Assembly (NCBI GenBank): GCA_947470805.1
Contig: CANIVU010000032.1
Location: forward strand, 1 to 64,000
Origin: Acidobacteriota bacterium
GTDB lineage: Bacteria > Acidobacteriota > Terriglobia > Bryobacterales > Bryobacteraceae
Reading direction: 5' to 3'
DNA length: 64,000 nucleotides
Shown: one piece after another, positions 47,000 through 54,817 of the stretch
Position numbering within the stretch: the stretch's first letter is position 1
Layout of the letters: each line of letters begins with the position of its first letter
Made by a program: the position numbers and the translations under genes
The notes under the pieces: generated by a model
The model's database searches: none
Seen by the model: the letters and a program-made list of their open reading frames with translations, nothing else
Told to the model about the DNA's origin: nothing

Positions 47000-48312
47000 T
47001 GCAGAATCCTATGGATCGCGCCCATCGCCGTGGCCAGATCGATCCGTGCCTGGTTGTATTGGAACAGGGCCATGATGCGGTTGTCCCGCGCCCGTTCGGT
47101 GCGCGTCTGCGCATCCACCACTTCGATATTCGAGGTCACGCCGCCCTGGTACCGCCGCCGGGCTTGCGCTAGCTCCCGTTCGGCCAGCTGCAATCCCTCT
47201 TCCGATACCCGGACCTGCTGGGCCGAAGCGGTCACCGCGTCGAGCGCCAGGCGCACGTCCAACTCCACCTGTTTGCGCAGGTCGGCCGTCCGCAACTCGT
47301 CCTGTTTCAACAGGATACCCGCCTCGGCGCGCCTGGCGTCGCGGCGGCCGCCGTCAAAGATCGGGATCCGCAGCGAGGCCCCGTAGGTCCGGGTTCCTAC
47401 CGCACTCTCCACGTCCAACCCGATGGCGCCATAGTCCCCGAACGCCTGGATGGAAGGGAGCCGCTCCCACTTCACAGCTTCATAGGACCGCCGGCTGATT
47501 TCCATCCGAAGTGCTTGAGCCGAAAGATCTTTCCGGTTGTCGCGGGCTGCCGTCAGCGCCTCTTCGAGCGCCGGTACAGCCGTTTCCGGCAGCACCAGCG
47601 AATCGGTCAGGTCGAGTTCCTTGTCCAATCCAAGATTCAGCAATCGCGCTAACTGTAAGTGAGCACGGCGGTTTTCGTTTTCGAGCAGCGTCTGGCGTTG
47701 GCGTTCATTGGCGATCTGGACCTCGGCGCGCAGCACTTCGATGCCGGTTCCGGTGCCCGCTTCCTTCTGGTCCAGGGCGAGCTTTCTCAATGATTCTGCA
47801 AGGGTTAGGTTCGCCTTAGCCACCTGCAGCGCGGCCCCAGCGCGGAGCGCGGCGACGTACGCCCGGGCCACCGTTTCGCCCACCGTGTTCCGGGCCGATT
47901 CAGCCTCCGCCTGGGCGGCGGCGACGCCGGTTTTGGCGGCGTCCAAACGCTTCCAGGCCGAAAAATCGAACACCGTCATGTTGGCCGAAAGCCGCGCGTC
48001 GAAGTTGGTGATCGGGCCCACGATAGTAGGCTGCGAGAACCAGGGAATGTTGGAAGGAAAGGAGATACCGAACGCTTTGAGGTTCCGGGTGAAGTTCTGG
48101 CCGCTCACCGCGCCATCAATATTGGGCAGCAGCGCGCCCCGCGCCTGGGCTTGGCGGGTCTTCGATTGATCGATGGCGAGTGTGGCCAGACGGACTCGCG
48201 TGTTGCCATCGGGGGCGAGGGCGATTTCGACGGCCTGCTTCAACGACAGCGGCACCCTCTGCGCCGAAGCCACTGCGCAAGTGACTAGAAAGAAGAGGGT
48301 TAGCGGTTTCAT
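46996..48312 (-). CDS. TolC-family outer-membrane efflux protein
   Basis: 438 residues with a signal peptide (LTLFFLVTCAVASAQ). Two internally similar halves each have an outer-membrane beta region and long alpha-hairpins; characteristic stretches are LTLAESLRKLALDQKEAGTGT, GASLRIPIFDGGRRDARRAEA and ARRRYQGGVTSNIEVVDAQT. It forms the exit duct for the ABC exporter. Overlaps both the TetR and HlyD genes by 4 bases. Confidence 0.95.
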   Translation of the reverse strand: MKPLTLFFLVTCAVASAQRVPLSLKQAVEIALAPDGNTRVRLATLAIDQSKTRQAQARGALLPNIDGAVSGQNFTRNLKAFGISFPSNIPWFSQPTIVGPITNFDARLSANMTVFDFSAWKRLDAAKTGVAAAQAEAESARNTVGETVARAYVAALRAGAALQVAKANLTLAESLRKLALDQKEAGTGTGIEVLRAEVQIANERQRQTLLENENRRAHLQLARLLNLGLDKELDLTDSLVLPETAVPALEEALTAARDNRKDLSAQALRMEISRRSYEAVKWERLPSIQAFGDYGAIGLDVESAVGTRTYGASLRIPIFDGGRRDARRAEAGILLKQDELRTADLRKQVELDVRLALDAVTASAQQVRVSEEGLQLAERELAQARRRYQGGVTSNIEVVDAQTRTERARDNRIMALFQYNQARIDLATAMGAIHRILQ

Positions 48313-48941
48313 TGGACCGGGCTCCGGAGACCCCCGGCGGCGAAGGCGATCATTTGGCGCAGCACATCCTCGCTATCGTTCACGTTCACCCGGCCTCTCG
48401 CGAGGCCTTCGATCAGGTGCATGGCGCCGAAGGTGTGGGCCAGGACGCCGACGGAGAACTGCAATCGCCAGAACAAGATAGGCGGGGGGATGCCCGGCAG
48501 AGCGATGCTCAGAGCGTCCAAATAGCTGGCCGCGACCTGGGACATCATGGCGCGGATCTGGCTGGCCAGTAACTCCCCTGGTTCTGTATACATACGGCCG
48601 ATCAGAGCGACGATGGGCCGGCCTTCGCGACGGGTTTTGATGGCCTCCTGGGTGACCGGGCGGTAGAAGGCTTCGAGGATCTCTTCCACCGTTGGCGGCG
48701 CGCCGCCGGGGCGTTGGAGGAGCGCCTGCAAAAGCTCCATCCTCTTTTGATTGATAGGGTTAAGCCGCCGGTTCAGTACCGCCTGCACCAGTGCGTCCTT
48801 GGACTGGAAGTGGTAGTTGACCGATGCCAGGTTGACGTCGGCATGGTCGGTGATGGCGCGGAGGGAGGTGGAGGCGATGCCTTGCTGGGCGAAGAGAAGC
48901 TCTGCGGAGTCGAGGATGCGATCTTTGGTGTCGGTAGCCAT
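48309..48941 (-). CDS. TetR/AcrR-family transcriptional regulator (CecR-like)
   Basis: 210 residues. The N-terminal helix-turn-helix DSAELLFAQQGIASTSLRAITDHADVNLASVNYHFQSK is a textbook TetR domain; the C-terminal ligand domain resembles CecR/YbiH, which heads the ybhGFSR operon in E. coli. It is the first gene of the efflux operon, so it is likely an autorepressor relieved by the transported compound. An inverted repeat just upstream may be its operator. Confidence 0.94.
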   Translation of the reverse strand: MATDTKDRILDSAELLFAQQGIASTSLRAITDHADVNLASVNYHFQSKDALVQAVLNRRLNPINQKRMELLQALLQRPGGAPPTVEEILEAFYRPVTQEAIKTRREGRPIVALIGRMYTEPGELLASQIRAMMSQVAASYLDALSIALPGIPPPILFWRLQFSVGVLAHTFGAMHLIEGLARGRVNVNDSEDVLRQMIAFAAGGLRSPVQ

Positions 48942-48947
48942 TCAGTC

Positions 48948-48959
48948 AAACGTCCGTTT
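48948..48959. promoter_or_regulatory. Candidate TetR operator
   Basis: AAACG-TC-CGTTT is a perfect 5-2-5 inverted repeat six bases upstream of the regulator ATG. It would overlap the predicted transcription start, a common repressor position. An 11-base copy (AAACGTCCGTT) also occurs at 36944-36954 upstream of tRNA-Asp. Confidence 0.4.
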
Positions 48960-48961
48960 TA

Positions 48962-48990
48962 AGAATGGAGCTAAAAAAAGGCGCTGTCAA
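48962..48990 (-). promoter_or_regulatory. Candidate promoter of the efflux operon
   Basis: Perfect -35 TTGACA (48985-48990) with a 17-base spacer and a weak -10 CATTCT (48962-48967), minus strand. The -35 falls in the loop of the terminator of the preceding island, a very compact arrangement. The -10 match is only three of six. Confidence 0.4.
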
Positions 48991-49001
48991 GCACCTTTTT
49001 T
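48973..49001 (-). terminator. Terminator between the PAAR gene and the efflux operon
   Basis: On the minus strand AAAAAAGGTGC and GCGCCTTTTTT pair around a TTGACA loop (stem includes one G-U), ending in seven T. Being A-flanked on one side and T-flanked on the other, it can function in both directions. Confidence 0.8.
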
Positions 49002-49029
49002 GCGTCGAAAACACGTCAAAAGTACGCGT

Positions 49030-49527
49030 TTACCCCCCAATTATGACGGTACTTTCGCCTTTGGCAATCTTGTTGGGCGGTCCGAGCGGTTCAAGGACGG
49101 TGTCGCCCATTCGGCAGGCGGGAAGGTTGTTGATGAGGACTGTTTTCGATCCGTCGATCACCATGCCGGGACCATGCGGCGGAATAGGGGAGGGGACGGT
49201 ACAAACATGTTTGTCGGCACCGGCACCGGCAGAGGCGAACGAGCTGGTAAGCGCGGCGAGGTTGGCGGCCTTCAAGGTTTGTTCGGCGGCTTTGGCGATA
49301 GGCAAGGCCGGGCCGACGGCGGCTTTGGTGGCAGCTTCGGCGGCTTGCACAGCGATATCGGAGGCCTGCTTGGCGGCCTGCATGCCGGCGGCCGCTGCAG
49401 TAGGTACACCCCGCCAGGCAGGCAGCATGCCGATCATGACATCGAGACTGCCGGGGCCTGGACCGAGTATCGGAGGGAGAGGGTGGGATACGTTGTCTGT
49501 GACGCGGGCGGCGGGACCTTGGGGCAT
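49030..49527 (-). CDS. PAAR-domain protein with Ala-rich helical insertion (T6SS spike tip)
   Basis: 165 residues. The ends carry PAAR-type repeats: AARVTDNVSHPLPPILGPGP at the start, then MVIDGSKTVLINNLPACRMGD and ESTVIIGG. PAAR proteins sharpen the VgrG spike of contractile injection systems and can carry effectors. Between the halves (about residues 42-105) lies an Ala-rich, probably helical insertion (AAKQASDIAVQAAEAATKAA) not needed for the PAAR cone. It is the last gene of the island, 52 bases after a metallopeptidase gene and before a terminator. Confidence 0.88.
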   Translation of the reverse strand: MPQGPAARVTDNVSHPLPPILGPGPGSLDVMIGMLPAWRGVPTAAAAGMQAAKQASDIAVQAAEAATKAAVGPALPIAKAAEQTLKAANLAALTSSFASAGAGADKHVCTVPSPIPPHGPGMVIDGSKTVLINNLPACRMGDTVLEPLGPPNKIAKGESTVIIGG

Positions 49528-49579
49528 AGCGCTAAACTCCTCAATAGAATAAGCGAAAACGGGACAGAATCAAGATCAA

Positions 49580-50794
49580 TCAAATGGGTAGGAATGTTCC
49601 GTCATTGATGGCGGTCCGGAGTACCTGGGCCTGGTTGGACTGTTGGATGCGGGCGAGCGTTTTGATGCCCAGGAAGAAGCCGGCCTGCACGCCTGCACCG
49701 GAGGGCGGGGTGAAGACGCCGTAGCCGACCTGGTCGCGGGGCGGACCGCCGCCGAGGCGGGCGGCGTTGAACATGAGATTGCGGCCGGCCCAGTTGTTGC
49801 GCTGGACACCACCGGGGCCGGTGCCATTGCGGTTGTTGTAGTGTTCCAGGCGGAGGACGTGGCCGACCTCGTGGGCGAGCGTCGAGGAGAACTCTTCGAG
49901 CATGCCATTGGGGTCGTGCATGATGAAGCCGACCTGGGCGCCGACATACGTGCCGTCGCGGCGGTTGGCGCGGGCGAAGTCTGAACTGATGCCGACGCCG
50001 AGGACGCCGTCGACGGTGACGTTGCCGTTGCCATCGACGTCATCGATGTGGCCGACGATGTAAGCATTGAGGACGCCGGGCTGGGAGAACTGACGCATGA
50101 CTTTGGCGAGTTCGGCATCCCAGTGGGTGGCAGCGGTAAGTGTAACGGTGTTGGCTTTGGTGAAGCCGACGATGCTTTCTTCGAGAATGGGGAGTTGGAG
50201 TTCGAACTTCACGCCAACGGGCACCATGATTTTGTTGGCTTCCCGGATACAGTCCTGGAAGGTCTGTGTGTTGCTGCTGGGCGCGGTGCCATTGATGGTG
50301 ATGAGATGACCCTTGATGGGGACAGTGAGCAGCGGGTGGACGCGGAGAGCGCATTCGCCGACGACCGGGCCGGTGGCGGAGCCGGCGTGGAGCTTGAGCA
50401 CCGTACTGGTGTCGGCGCCGGGGGCGCGGGCCGCGCGGACGGTGATGGTGTCATCGGGTGTGAGGGGGGCACCGGTGGCCGGGGAGACGAGCGAGACGAG
50501 GCCGGTGTCGACGATCTCCGGGAAGAGCTGAACGGCTGGTTCCAGGCGATCGCGCATGACGCGGATGCGGGTCTGCTGGGCCGGGGTGGTGCCGTCAGGA
50601 CCGCAGAGGCCGAAGACGGGGCCGTGGGCGTTGACGACGGCACCGTCGAGATTGAAGCCGCGGTCGTCGGGATCGGAGGCGTCCGATTGAGAGAAGACTC
50701 CGGTGACGGCGCGAACGAACCGCACAAGCGTGACGCGGCGGGCGGTGAGTTTGGGGAAGTTCTGGGGATTGAACAGGTGCAGGGGGAAAGGCAT
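49580..50794 (-). CDS. Metzincin-like zinc metallopeptidase A, putative T6SS effector
   Basis: 404 residues from the ATG at 50794. Zinc motif H308-E-V-G-H312-V-L-R-L-E-H318 is the metzincin three-histidine pattern, though the usual Gly before the third His is not present (Arg315). NLMFN about 27 residues on could be the Met-turn. No signal peptide, so export would need the T6SS. The N-terminal ~60 residues (MPFPLHLFNPQNFPKLT) are nearly the same in paralog B and might be a loading domain. A helical-repeat gene precedes it by one base. Effector role is inference from context. Confidence 0.75.
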   Translation of the reverse strand: MPFPLHLFNPQNFPKLTARRVTLVRFVRAVTGVFSQSDASDPDDRGFNLDGAVVNAHGPVFGLCGPDGTTPAQQTRIRVMRDRLEPAVQLFPEIVDTGLVSLVSPATGAPLTPDDTITVRAARAPGADTSTVLKLHAGSATGPVVGECALRVHPLLTVPIKGHLITINGTAPSSNTQTFQDCIREANKIMVPVGVKFELQLPILEESIVGFTKANTVTLTAATHWDAELAKVMRQFSQPGVLNAYIVGHIDDVDGNGNVTVDGVLGVGISSDFARANRRDGTYVGAQVGFIMHDPNGMLEEFSSTLAHEVGHVLRLEHYNNRNGTGPGGVQRNNWAGRNLMFNAARLGGGPPRDQVGYGVFTPPSGAGVQAGFFLGIKTLARIQQSNQAQVLRTAINDGTFLPI

Positions 50795-50795
50795 G

Positions 50796-51623
50796 CTATT
50801 TGTCTTTTCCTTTTGCCGCGGCCCCTTTGGCGGCGGCAATTGTGGCGGAGTCAAAATTACGGATCGAAGTCAGTTTGAGGCTGGGTACGAGGCCCAGTTG
50901 GTGCGCGGTCCAGACGGCGATATCGCAGCGGCGGGCCATGCGGCTATTGGGGCCGGGGGAGATGCTGAAGATGGGTTCCTGGGAATCGAACAGAGGGAGC
51001 AGGGCGGGGGCCATGGACTTGTCGCCGATGTAGACGATCAGGTCGGTAAGCCGCACGACATCCTCCATTTTGGCGGCGTGGATGGCGGCGGCGAATTTAG
51101 CCCGTTCCGGCACCGCGCCAAGGCGGATGGCGGCGGCGAGGGCCGTATAGCGGACCTGGGGATCGGCTTCCTTTTCCGCGATTTGCTGCAGGGGGGCAAG
51201 CGGCGTTTTGGCGTGCCCAGCGGCGAGGTAGAGGTGGGCGCGAATGGCGGGGTTCCCGGTTTTCGGAATCACCTGGAGGATCTCTTCGCCGGGGGGAAGA
51301 TTTTTGGCGCCGCGAAGGGCACGGGAGGCGGCCGCGGCGACGGCGAGGTTGGGGTCCGCCGTGAGCGTGAGGAGGAAGGAGGCGCCTTCCGCGGAATCGA
51401 GTTTTTCGAGGACCTGGGCGGCGACGACGCGGGCCTGGTCCTTCATCTTGGGGATGCGGGGGCGCATCGCGGCGACGAGGCCCGCCGGGGCAGTGGCCTT
51501 GGCGGAAAGGACGGAGCGATCGACGGCTTCGATGGCGGTGAGCCAGCCGTTGAGATCGGTGGGCTGGGCGGCGCAGGTAACGCCGAACAGGACCGCGGCG
51601 ATCGCTGGGAGTGCGCGGAGCAT
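50796..51623 (-). CDS. Exported helical-repeat protein A, candidate immunity or adaptor protein
   Basis: 275 residues from the ATG at 51623, with a signal peptide (MLRALPAIAAVLFGVTCAAQ). The body is alpha-helical, with HEAT-like repeats such as DQARVVAAQVLEKLDSAEG and ADPNLAVAAAASRALRGAK. It is paralogous to the next protein (shared ASFLL..TADPN and a later ILQVIP/ILNIIP). Periplasmic location plus coupling to metallopeptidase A (one base apart) suits an immunity protein against a periplasm-acting effector, which is inference. I know no named family for it. Confidence 0.7.
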   Translation of the reverse strand: MLRALPAIAAVLFGVTCAAQPTDLNGWLTAIEAVDRSVLSAKATAPAGLVAAMRPRIPKMKDQARVVAAQVLEKLDSAEGASFLLTLTADPNLAVAAAASRALRGAKNLPPGEEILQVIPKTGNPAIRAHLYLAAGHAKTPLAPLQQIAEKEADPQVRYTALAAAIRLGAVPERAKFAAAIHAAKMEDVVRLTDLIVYIGDKSMAPALLPLFDSQEPIFSISPGPNSRMARRCDIAVWTAHQLGLVPSLKLTSIRNFDSATIAAAKGAAAKGKDK

Positions 51624-51627
51624 GGGG

Positions 51628-52410
51628 TTATTCGCCTTCGCCCTTAGGGTCCGGGAGTTCGGAGTAAAGTTTACGGACGCGGGAGACGAGGGAGGGGTCG
51701 TAGTTGGTGATCGCCGGGCCGGCACCGGTGCCGAGGCCGAGTTCCTTACCGTTCCAAATGGCGAAGTCGCACATTCGCGCCTGTTTATCTGTTCCGCGGG
51801 GGCTGTCGAAGCCGATGCGCATGACGCCTTCGGTGCTGCCGAGCCAGGGGATCATGGCTTTGGCGAGGTTGGGATCGTTGATGTAGAGGAGATGGGCGGA
51901 GTAGGCCAGGACTTCGTCGGGGCGAGCCTTGCGAACCTTCTCGAAGAACTCGAGCTTCTCGTTTTTGCCGCCGCGGAGGACGATGGCGGCCATCGCCTGC
52001 ATTTTGGCGTTTTCGTCGGCCTCCATTTCGGCGGTGCGGCGGAGGGCGTCGAGACCACACGCGGCGCGGCCGGCAGTGAGGTAGAGTTTGCCGCGGACGA
52101 AGGGGGATTCACGGGAGGGGATGATGTTCAGGATCGAGTCGCCGGCGGGGGGATCTTTCTGCTTTTCCAGTGTCCGGGCAGCGGCGGCGGCGGTTTGGCC
52201 GTTGGGGTCGGCGGTGGCTTTCAGCAGAAATGACGCCGACTGATGGGTGTCTATGCGGCCGAGCATGAGGATGGCGATGTCGCGCGAGCGGGGATCGAAG
52301 CCGCGCCATTGGCGTTCGAGTTCGGGGATGAAATCGGCCGGGGCGTCCTTGGCGCGATCGATGACGGTACGGTCGCCCATTTGGATGGAATTGATGTAGT
52401 GCTGAACCAT
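51628..52410 (-). CDS. Helical-repeat protein B, candidate immunity or adaptor protein
   Basis: 260 residues, paralogous to protein A over most of its length (ASFLLKATADPNGQTAAAAA, DPPAGDSILNIIP) but with no signal peptide, so probably cytoplasmic. Helical HEAT-like repeats throughout. It starts 12 bases after metallopeptidase B ends and stops four bases before protein A begins. If A and B are immunity proteins they would protect different compartments; that is conjecture. Confidence 0.68.
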   Translation of the reverse strand: MVQHYINSIQMGDRTVIDRAKDAPADFIPELERQWRGFDPRSRDIAILMLGRIDTHQSASFLLKATADPNGQTAAAAARTLEKQKDPPAGDSILNIIPSRESPFVRGKLYLTAGRAACGLDALRRTAEMEADENAKMQAMAAIVLRGGKNEKLEFFEKVRKARPDEVLAYSAHLLYINDPNLAKAMIPWLGSTEGVMRIGFDSPRGTDKQARMCDFAIWNGKELGLGTGAGPAITNYDPSLVSRVRKLYSELPDPKGEGE

Positions 52411-52422
52411 GATGGAAGCTCC

Positions 52423-53622
52423 TTAAACGGGCAGGAAAGTGCCGTCGAGCGCGGCGGCGCGCATAATATCCGATTGCTGACTCTGGAAGATGCGTGAGAT
52501 CTGTTTGACGCCGATGAACATACCGCGACGGAGGCGCCCACCGGCGGCAGCGCTATGGTTTCCGTACCCGTTGACATTCTGTGGCGGGTTGTTCCGGAGG
52601 TTGGAGAAGTTATACATCAGATTCCGCGTGGACCAGTTGTTGTGCTGGACGGCCTTGCCGTTCAAGTTGTTGTAGTGTTCGAGGGTGAGGACGTGGCCGA
52701 GTTCGTGGGCAAAGGTGGCGCCGAAGCCCTCCAGGTCATCGGGGTCCCGCATGAGGAAGCCGACCTGGGCTCCGACGTAGGTGCCGGAAGCGCGGTTGGT
52801 GGCGGCGAATTGTGAGCTGATGCCGACGCCGCGGACGTTATCGGTTTCGGGGGTGCCGTCGTCTTTGAAGCTGTTAAAGTGGCCCACCATGTAGATATTG
52901 AGAACGCCGGGCGTGGAAGAACGGCGCATGAGCTTGGCGATTTCGTCGTCAAAGTGGCCGGCATTGAAAAGGGTGACGGTGTTGGCGGTGGTGAAATCGG
53001 CGTGGGAATCGGGGACGACGCCTGGCTGGAGATCCACTTTGATTCCGGCGGCGATGAGGATCTTGTTGGCGTTGGTGAGGAGATCCCGGAAGGTCTGTTC
53101 GTTCGAGGTGGGGGTGCCGCCGTTGATGGTAACAATGTGGGCTTTGGCGGGAATAGTGATGAGCGGGCAGACGCGGATGGCGCATTCGGCGACGACCGGG
53201 CCGGTGGCGGAGCCGTGATGGAGTTTGAGCGTCGTGCTGGTGCCCGAGACTGGAGAGCGGGCGGCGCGGACGGTGATGGTGTCATCGGGGGTGAGCGGCG
53301 CACCGGTGGCGGGCGTCACCAGTGAGACAAGGCCGGTGTCTGCGATTTCGGGGAAGAGCTGGACGGCGGGTTCGATCCGGTCGCGCATGACGCGGATGCG
53401 GCAGGCCTGGGCGGGGTTGGCGCCATCGGGCCCGACGATGCCGAAGGCGGGGCCGTGGGCGTTGGCGAACGTAGGGTCCAGGTTGAAGCCGCGGTCATCG
53501 GGGTCGGAGGCGTCTTCGGCGGCAAAGCCGGCGACGGCGCGGACGAACCGGACCAGCGTGACGCGCCGCGGGGTGAGCCGGGGAAAGCTTTGCGGATTGA
53601 AGAGGTGCAACGGGAAGGGCAT
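52423..53622 (-). CDS. Metzincin-like zinc metallopeptidase B, putative T6SS effector
   Basis: 399 residues, clearly paralogous to metallopeptidase A from end to end. Zinc motif H306-E-L-G-H310-V-L-T-L-E-H316, with NLMYN as possible Met-turn. It shares the conserved N-terminus MPFPLHLFNPQSFPRLTPRR and the closing DGTFLP. No signal peptide. It differs most in the middle third (about 160-260), where substrate specificity might lie. It is encoded four bases after the 168-residue unknown protein, in line with the VgrG gene. Confidence 0.75.
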   Translation of the reverse strand: MPFPLHLFNPQSFPRLTPRRVTLVRFVRAVAGFAAEDASDPDDRGFNLDPTFANAHGPAFGIVGPDGANPAQACRIRVMRDRIEPAVQLFPEIADTGLVSLVTPATGAPLTPDDTITVRAARSPVSGTSTTLKLHHGSATGPVVAECAIRVCPLITIPAKAHIVTINGGTPTSNEQTFRDLLTNANKILIAAGIKVDLQPGVVPDSHADFTTANTVTLFNAGHFDDEIAKLMRRSSTPGVLNIYMVGHFNSFKDDGTPETDNVRGVGISSQFAATNRASGTYVGAQVGFLMRDPDDLEGFGATFAHELGHVLTLEHYNNLNGKAVQHNNWSTRNLMYNFSNLRNNPPQNVNGYGNHSAAAGGRLRRGMFIGVKQISRIFQSQQSDIMRAAALDGTFLPV

Positions 53623-53625
53623 GGC

Positions 53626-54132
53626 TTACTGTCCGGCTTTGGTGGTGAGTTGGGTACGGGTTTGCGGGCCGATGTCGTCGTCGATGGCGATACCGGCGTC
53701 GGCCTGGAGATTCAGCGTGGCTTGGCGGCTGCGCGGGGTGTCGCGAGTGGCTTCGAAGGAAGGGTCGATGGTCGAGTCGAGCTGGTAGCCGGTGACGTAG
53801 CCCATCTGATCGAGGCGCTGGGCCTGGCCGCTCTCGCTGGTGACGGGGTCGAGGGCGGGAGTGAAGTCGAGCGGGAAGTCGGTATCGAAGATGCGGAGAA
53901 CGCAGTTGCCGGCGGCGATAAAGGGAATGGGGACGGTGACTTCTCCGTTGGCATCGGTGGTGCCGGCGTGGACGGGCGCGCCGCTGACGAGAACCTGGAA
54001 GGGCACGCTGGCGATACCGAGACCGGTGCCGATGCCGGGGGCGATCTGGAACCGGATGCGAACGATGGGCATGGCAATTGTATTGAATTGCGTGAGCCCT
54101 TCGAGCACTCTTTGGACGAAAGCTTCAAACAT
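53626..54132 (-). CDS. Unknown beta-rich protein with peptidoglycan-binding-like C-terminus
   Basis: 168 residues. The first ~100 (IVRIRFQIAPGIGTGLGIAS, then TTDANGEVTVPIPFIAAGN) look like a small beta-sandwich of the transthyretin/carboxypeptidase-regulatory kind. The end (ADAGIAIDDDIGPQTRTQL) resembles the G-P-x-T-x-x-x-L closing helix of PG_binding_1. It lies between the LysM protein and metallopeptidase B with ~10- and 3-base gaps. Possibly a cargo linker on the spike; not recognised as a named family. Confidence 0.65.
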   Translation of the reverse strand: MFEAFVQRVLEGLTQFNTIAMPIVRIRFQIAPGIGTGLGIASVPFQVLVSGAPVHAGTTDANGEVTVPIPFIAAGNCVLRIFDTDFPLDFTPALDPVTSESGQAQRLDQMGYVTGYQLDSTIDPSFEATRDTPRSRQATLNLQADAGIAIDDDIGPQTRTQLTTKAGQ

Positions 54133-54142
54133 AATTTTGCCT

Positions 54143-54796
54143 CTATGCGCCGTCGTGGAGTTCTTTGAGTTTGTTCTTGGTGGCGGAGTCCGCGGTGCCG
54201 TTGACCGTCAGATTCTGGCTGGACTGGAAGCCACGGAGGGCGGCGGTGGTGAGCGGGCCGATGATGCCGTCGATGGGGCCGGGGTCGTAGCCGAGATTCT
54301 TCAGCCGGGCCTGAACGCCGGTGGTGGTGTCCCAGGGATCGAGGCTGCCCATGCTGAGATTCCAGACGACGCCGGGGCGGGTGGTGTCGTTATCGAACCA
54401 GACGGTGAGCGTGGCGGCGGTGGCATTGGCGGGGATCTCTTTTTCGATCATGCCGTCGCCGCCGGTGGTGCCTTCGAGGAGGGTGCCGTTGACGTCGAGC
54501 TGGTACTTTTTATTGGCAAACGCGGCGTTGTTGCCATCCATCATGCGGACGCGGACGAAGGTTTTCTGGGAGTCGATTTTGAACTCGGTCCAGGTGTCCG
54601 TGGGTGCCTCTTCGGGGTCGGCTTCGGGATCCGGAATGAAGATCTCGTCGCCCGGATAGATGAGGTTGGGGTTGGGGCGGAGTTGGCGGAAGGAGGCGTT
54701 AGCCGGGTCGTTATAGATATTCCGCCAGTCGGCGTAGCCGAACTGGAGAGCGATGGAGGAGAGGCAGTCCCCTTGCACGACTGTATACATTGGCAT
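54143..54796 (-). CDS. LysM plus peptidoglycan-binding protein beside VgrG
   Basis: 217 residues. An N-terminal LysM domain (MYTVVQGDCLSSIALQFGYA...YPGDEIFIPDP, about 1-55) is followed by a beta domain (about 65-150, VRVRMMDGNNAAFANKKYQL). The C-terminus is a PG_binding_1 domain (VQARLKNLGYDPGPIDGIIG...). LysM proteins in contractile injection gene sets attach to spike or baseplate parts, while the binding domain may anchor effectors to peptidoglycan. No signal peptide. Encoded 21 bases after VgrG. Confidence 0.85.
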   Translation of the reverse strand: MPMYTVVQGDCLSSIALQFGYADWRNIYNDPANASFRQLRPNPNLIYPGDEIFIPDPEADPEEAPTDTWTEFKIDSQKTFVRVRMMDGNNAAFANKKYQLDVNGTLLEGTTGGDGMIEKEIPANATAATLTVWFDNDTTRPGVVWNLSMGSLDPWDTTTGVQARLKNLGYDPGPIDGIIGPLTTAALRGFQSSQNLTVNGTADSATKNKLKELHDGA

Positions 54797-54817
54797 GAGT
54801 GGCTCCGGAGTGTTTCG

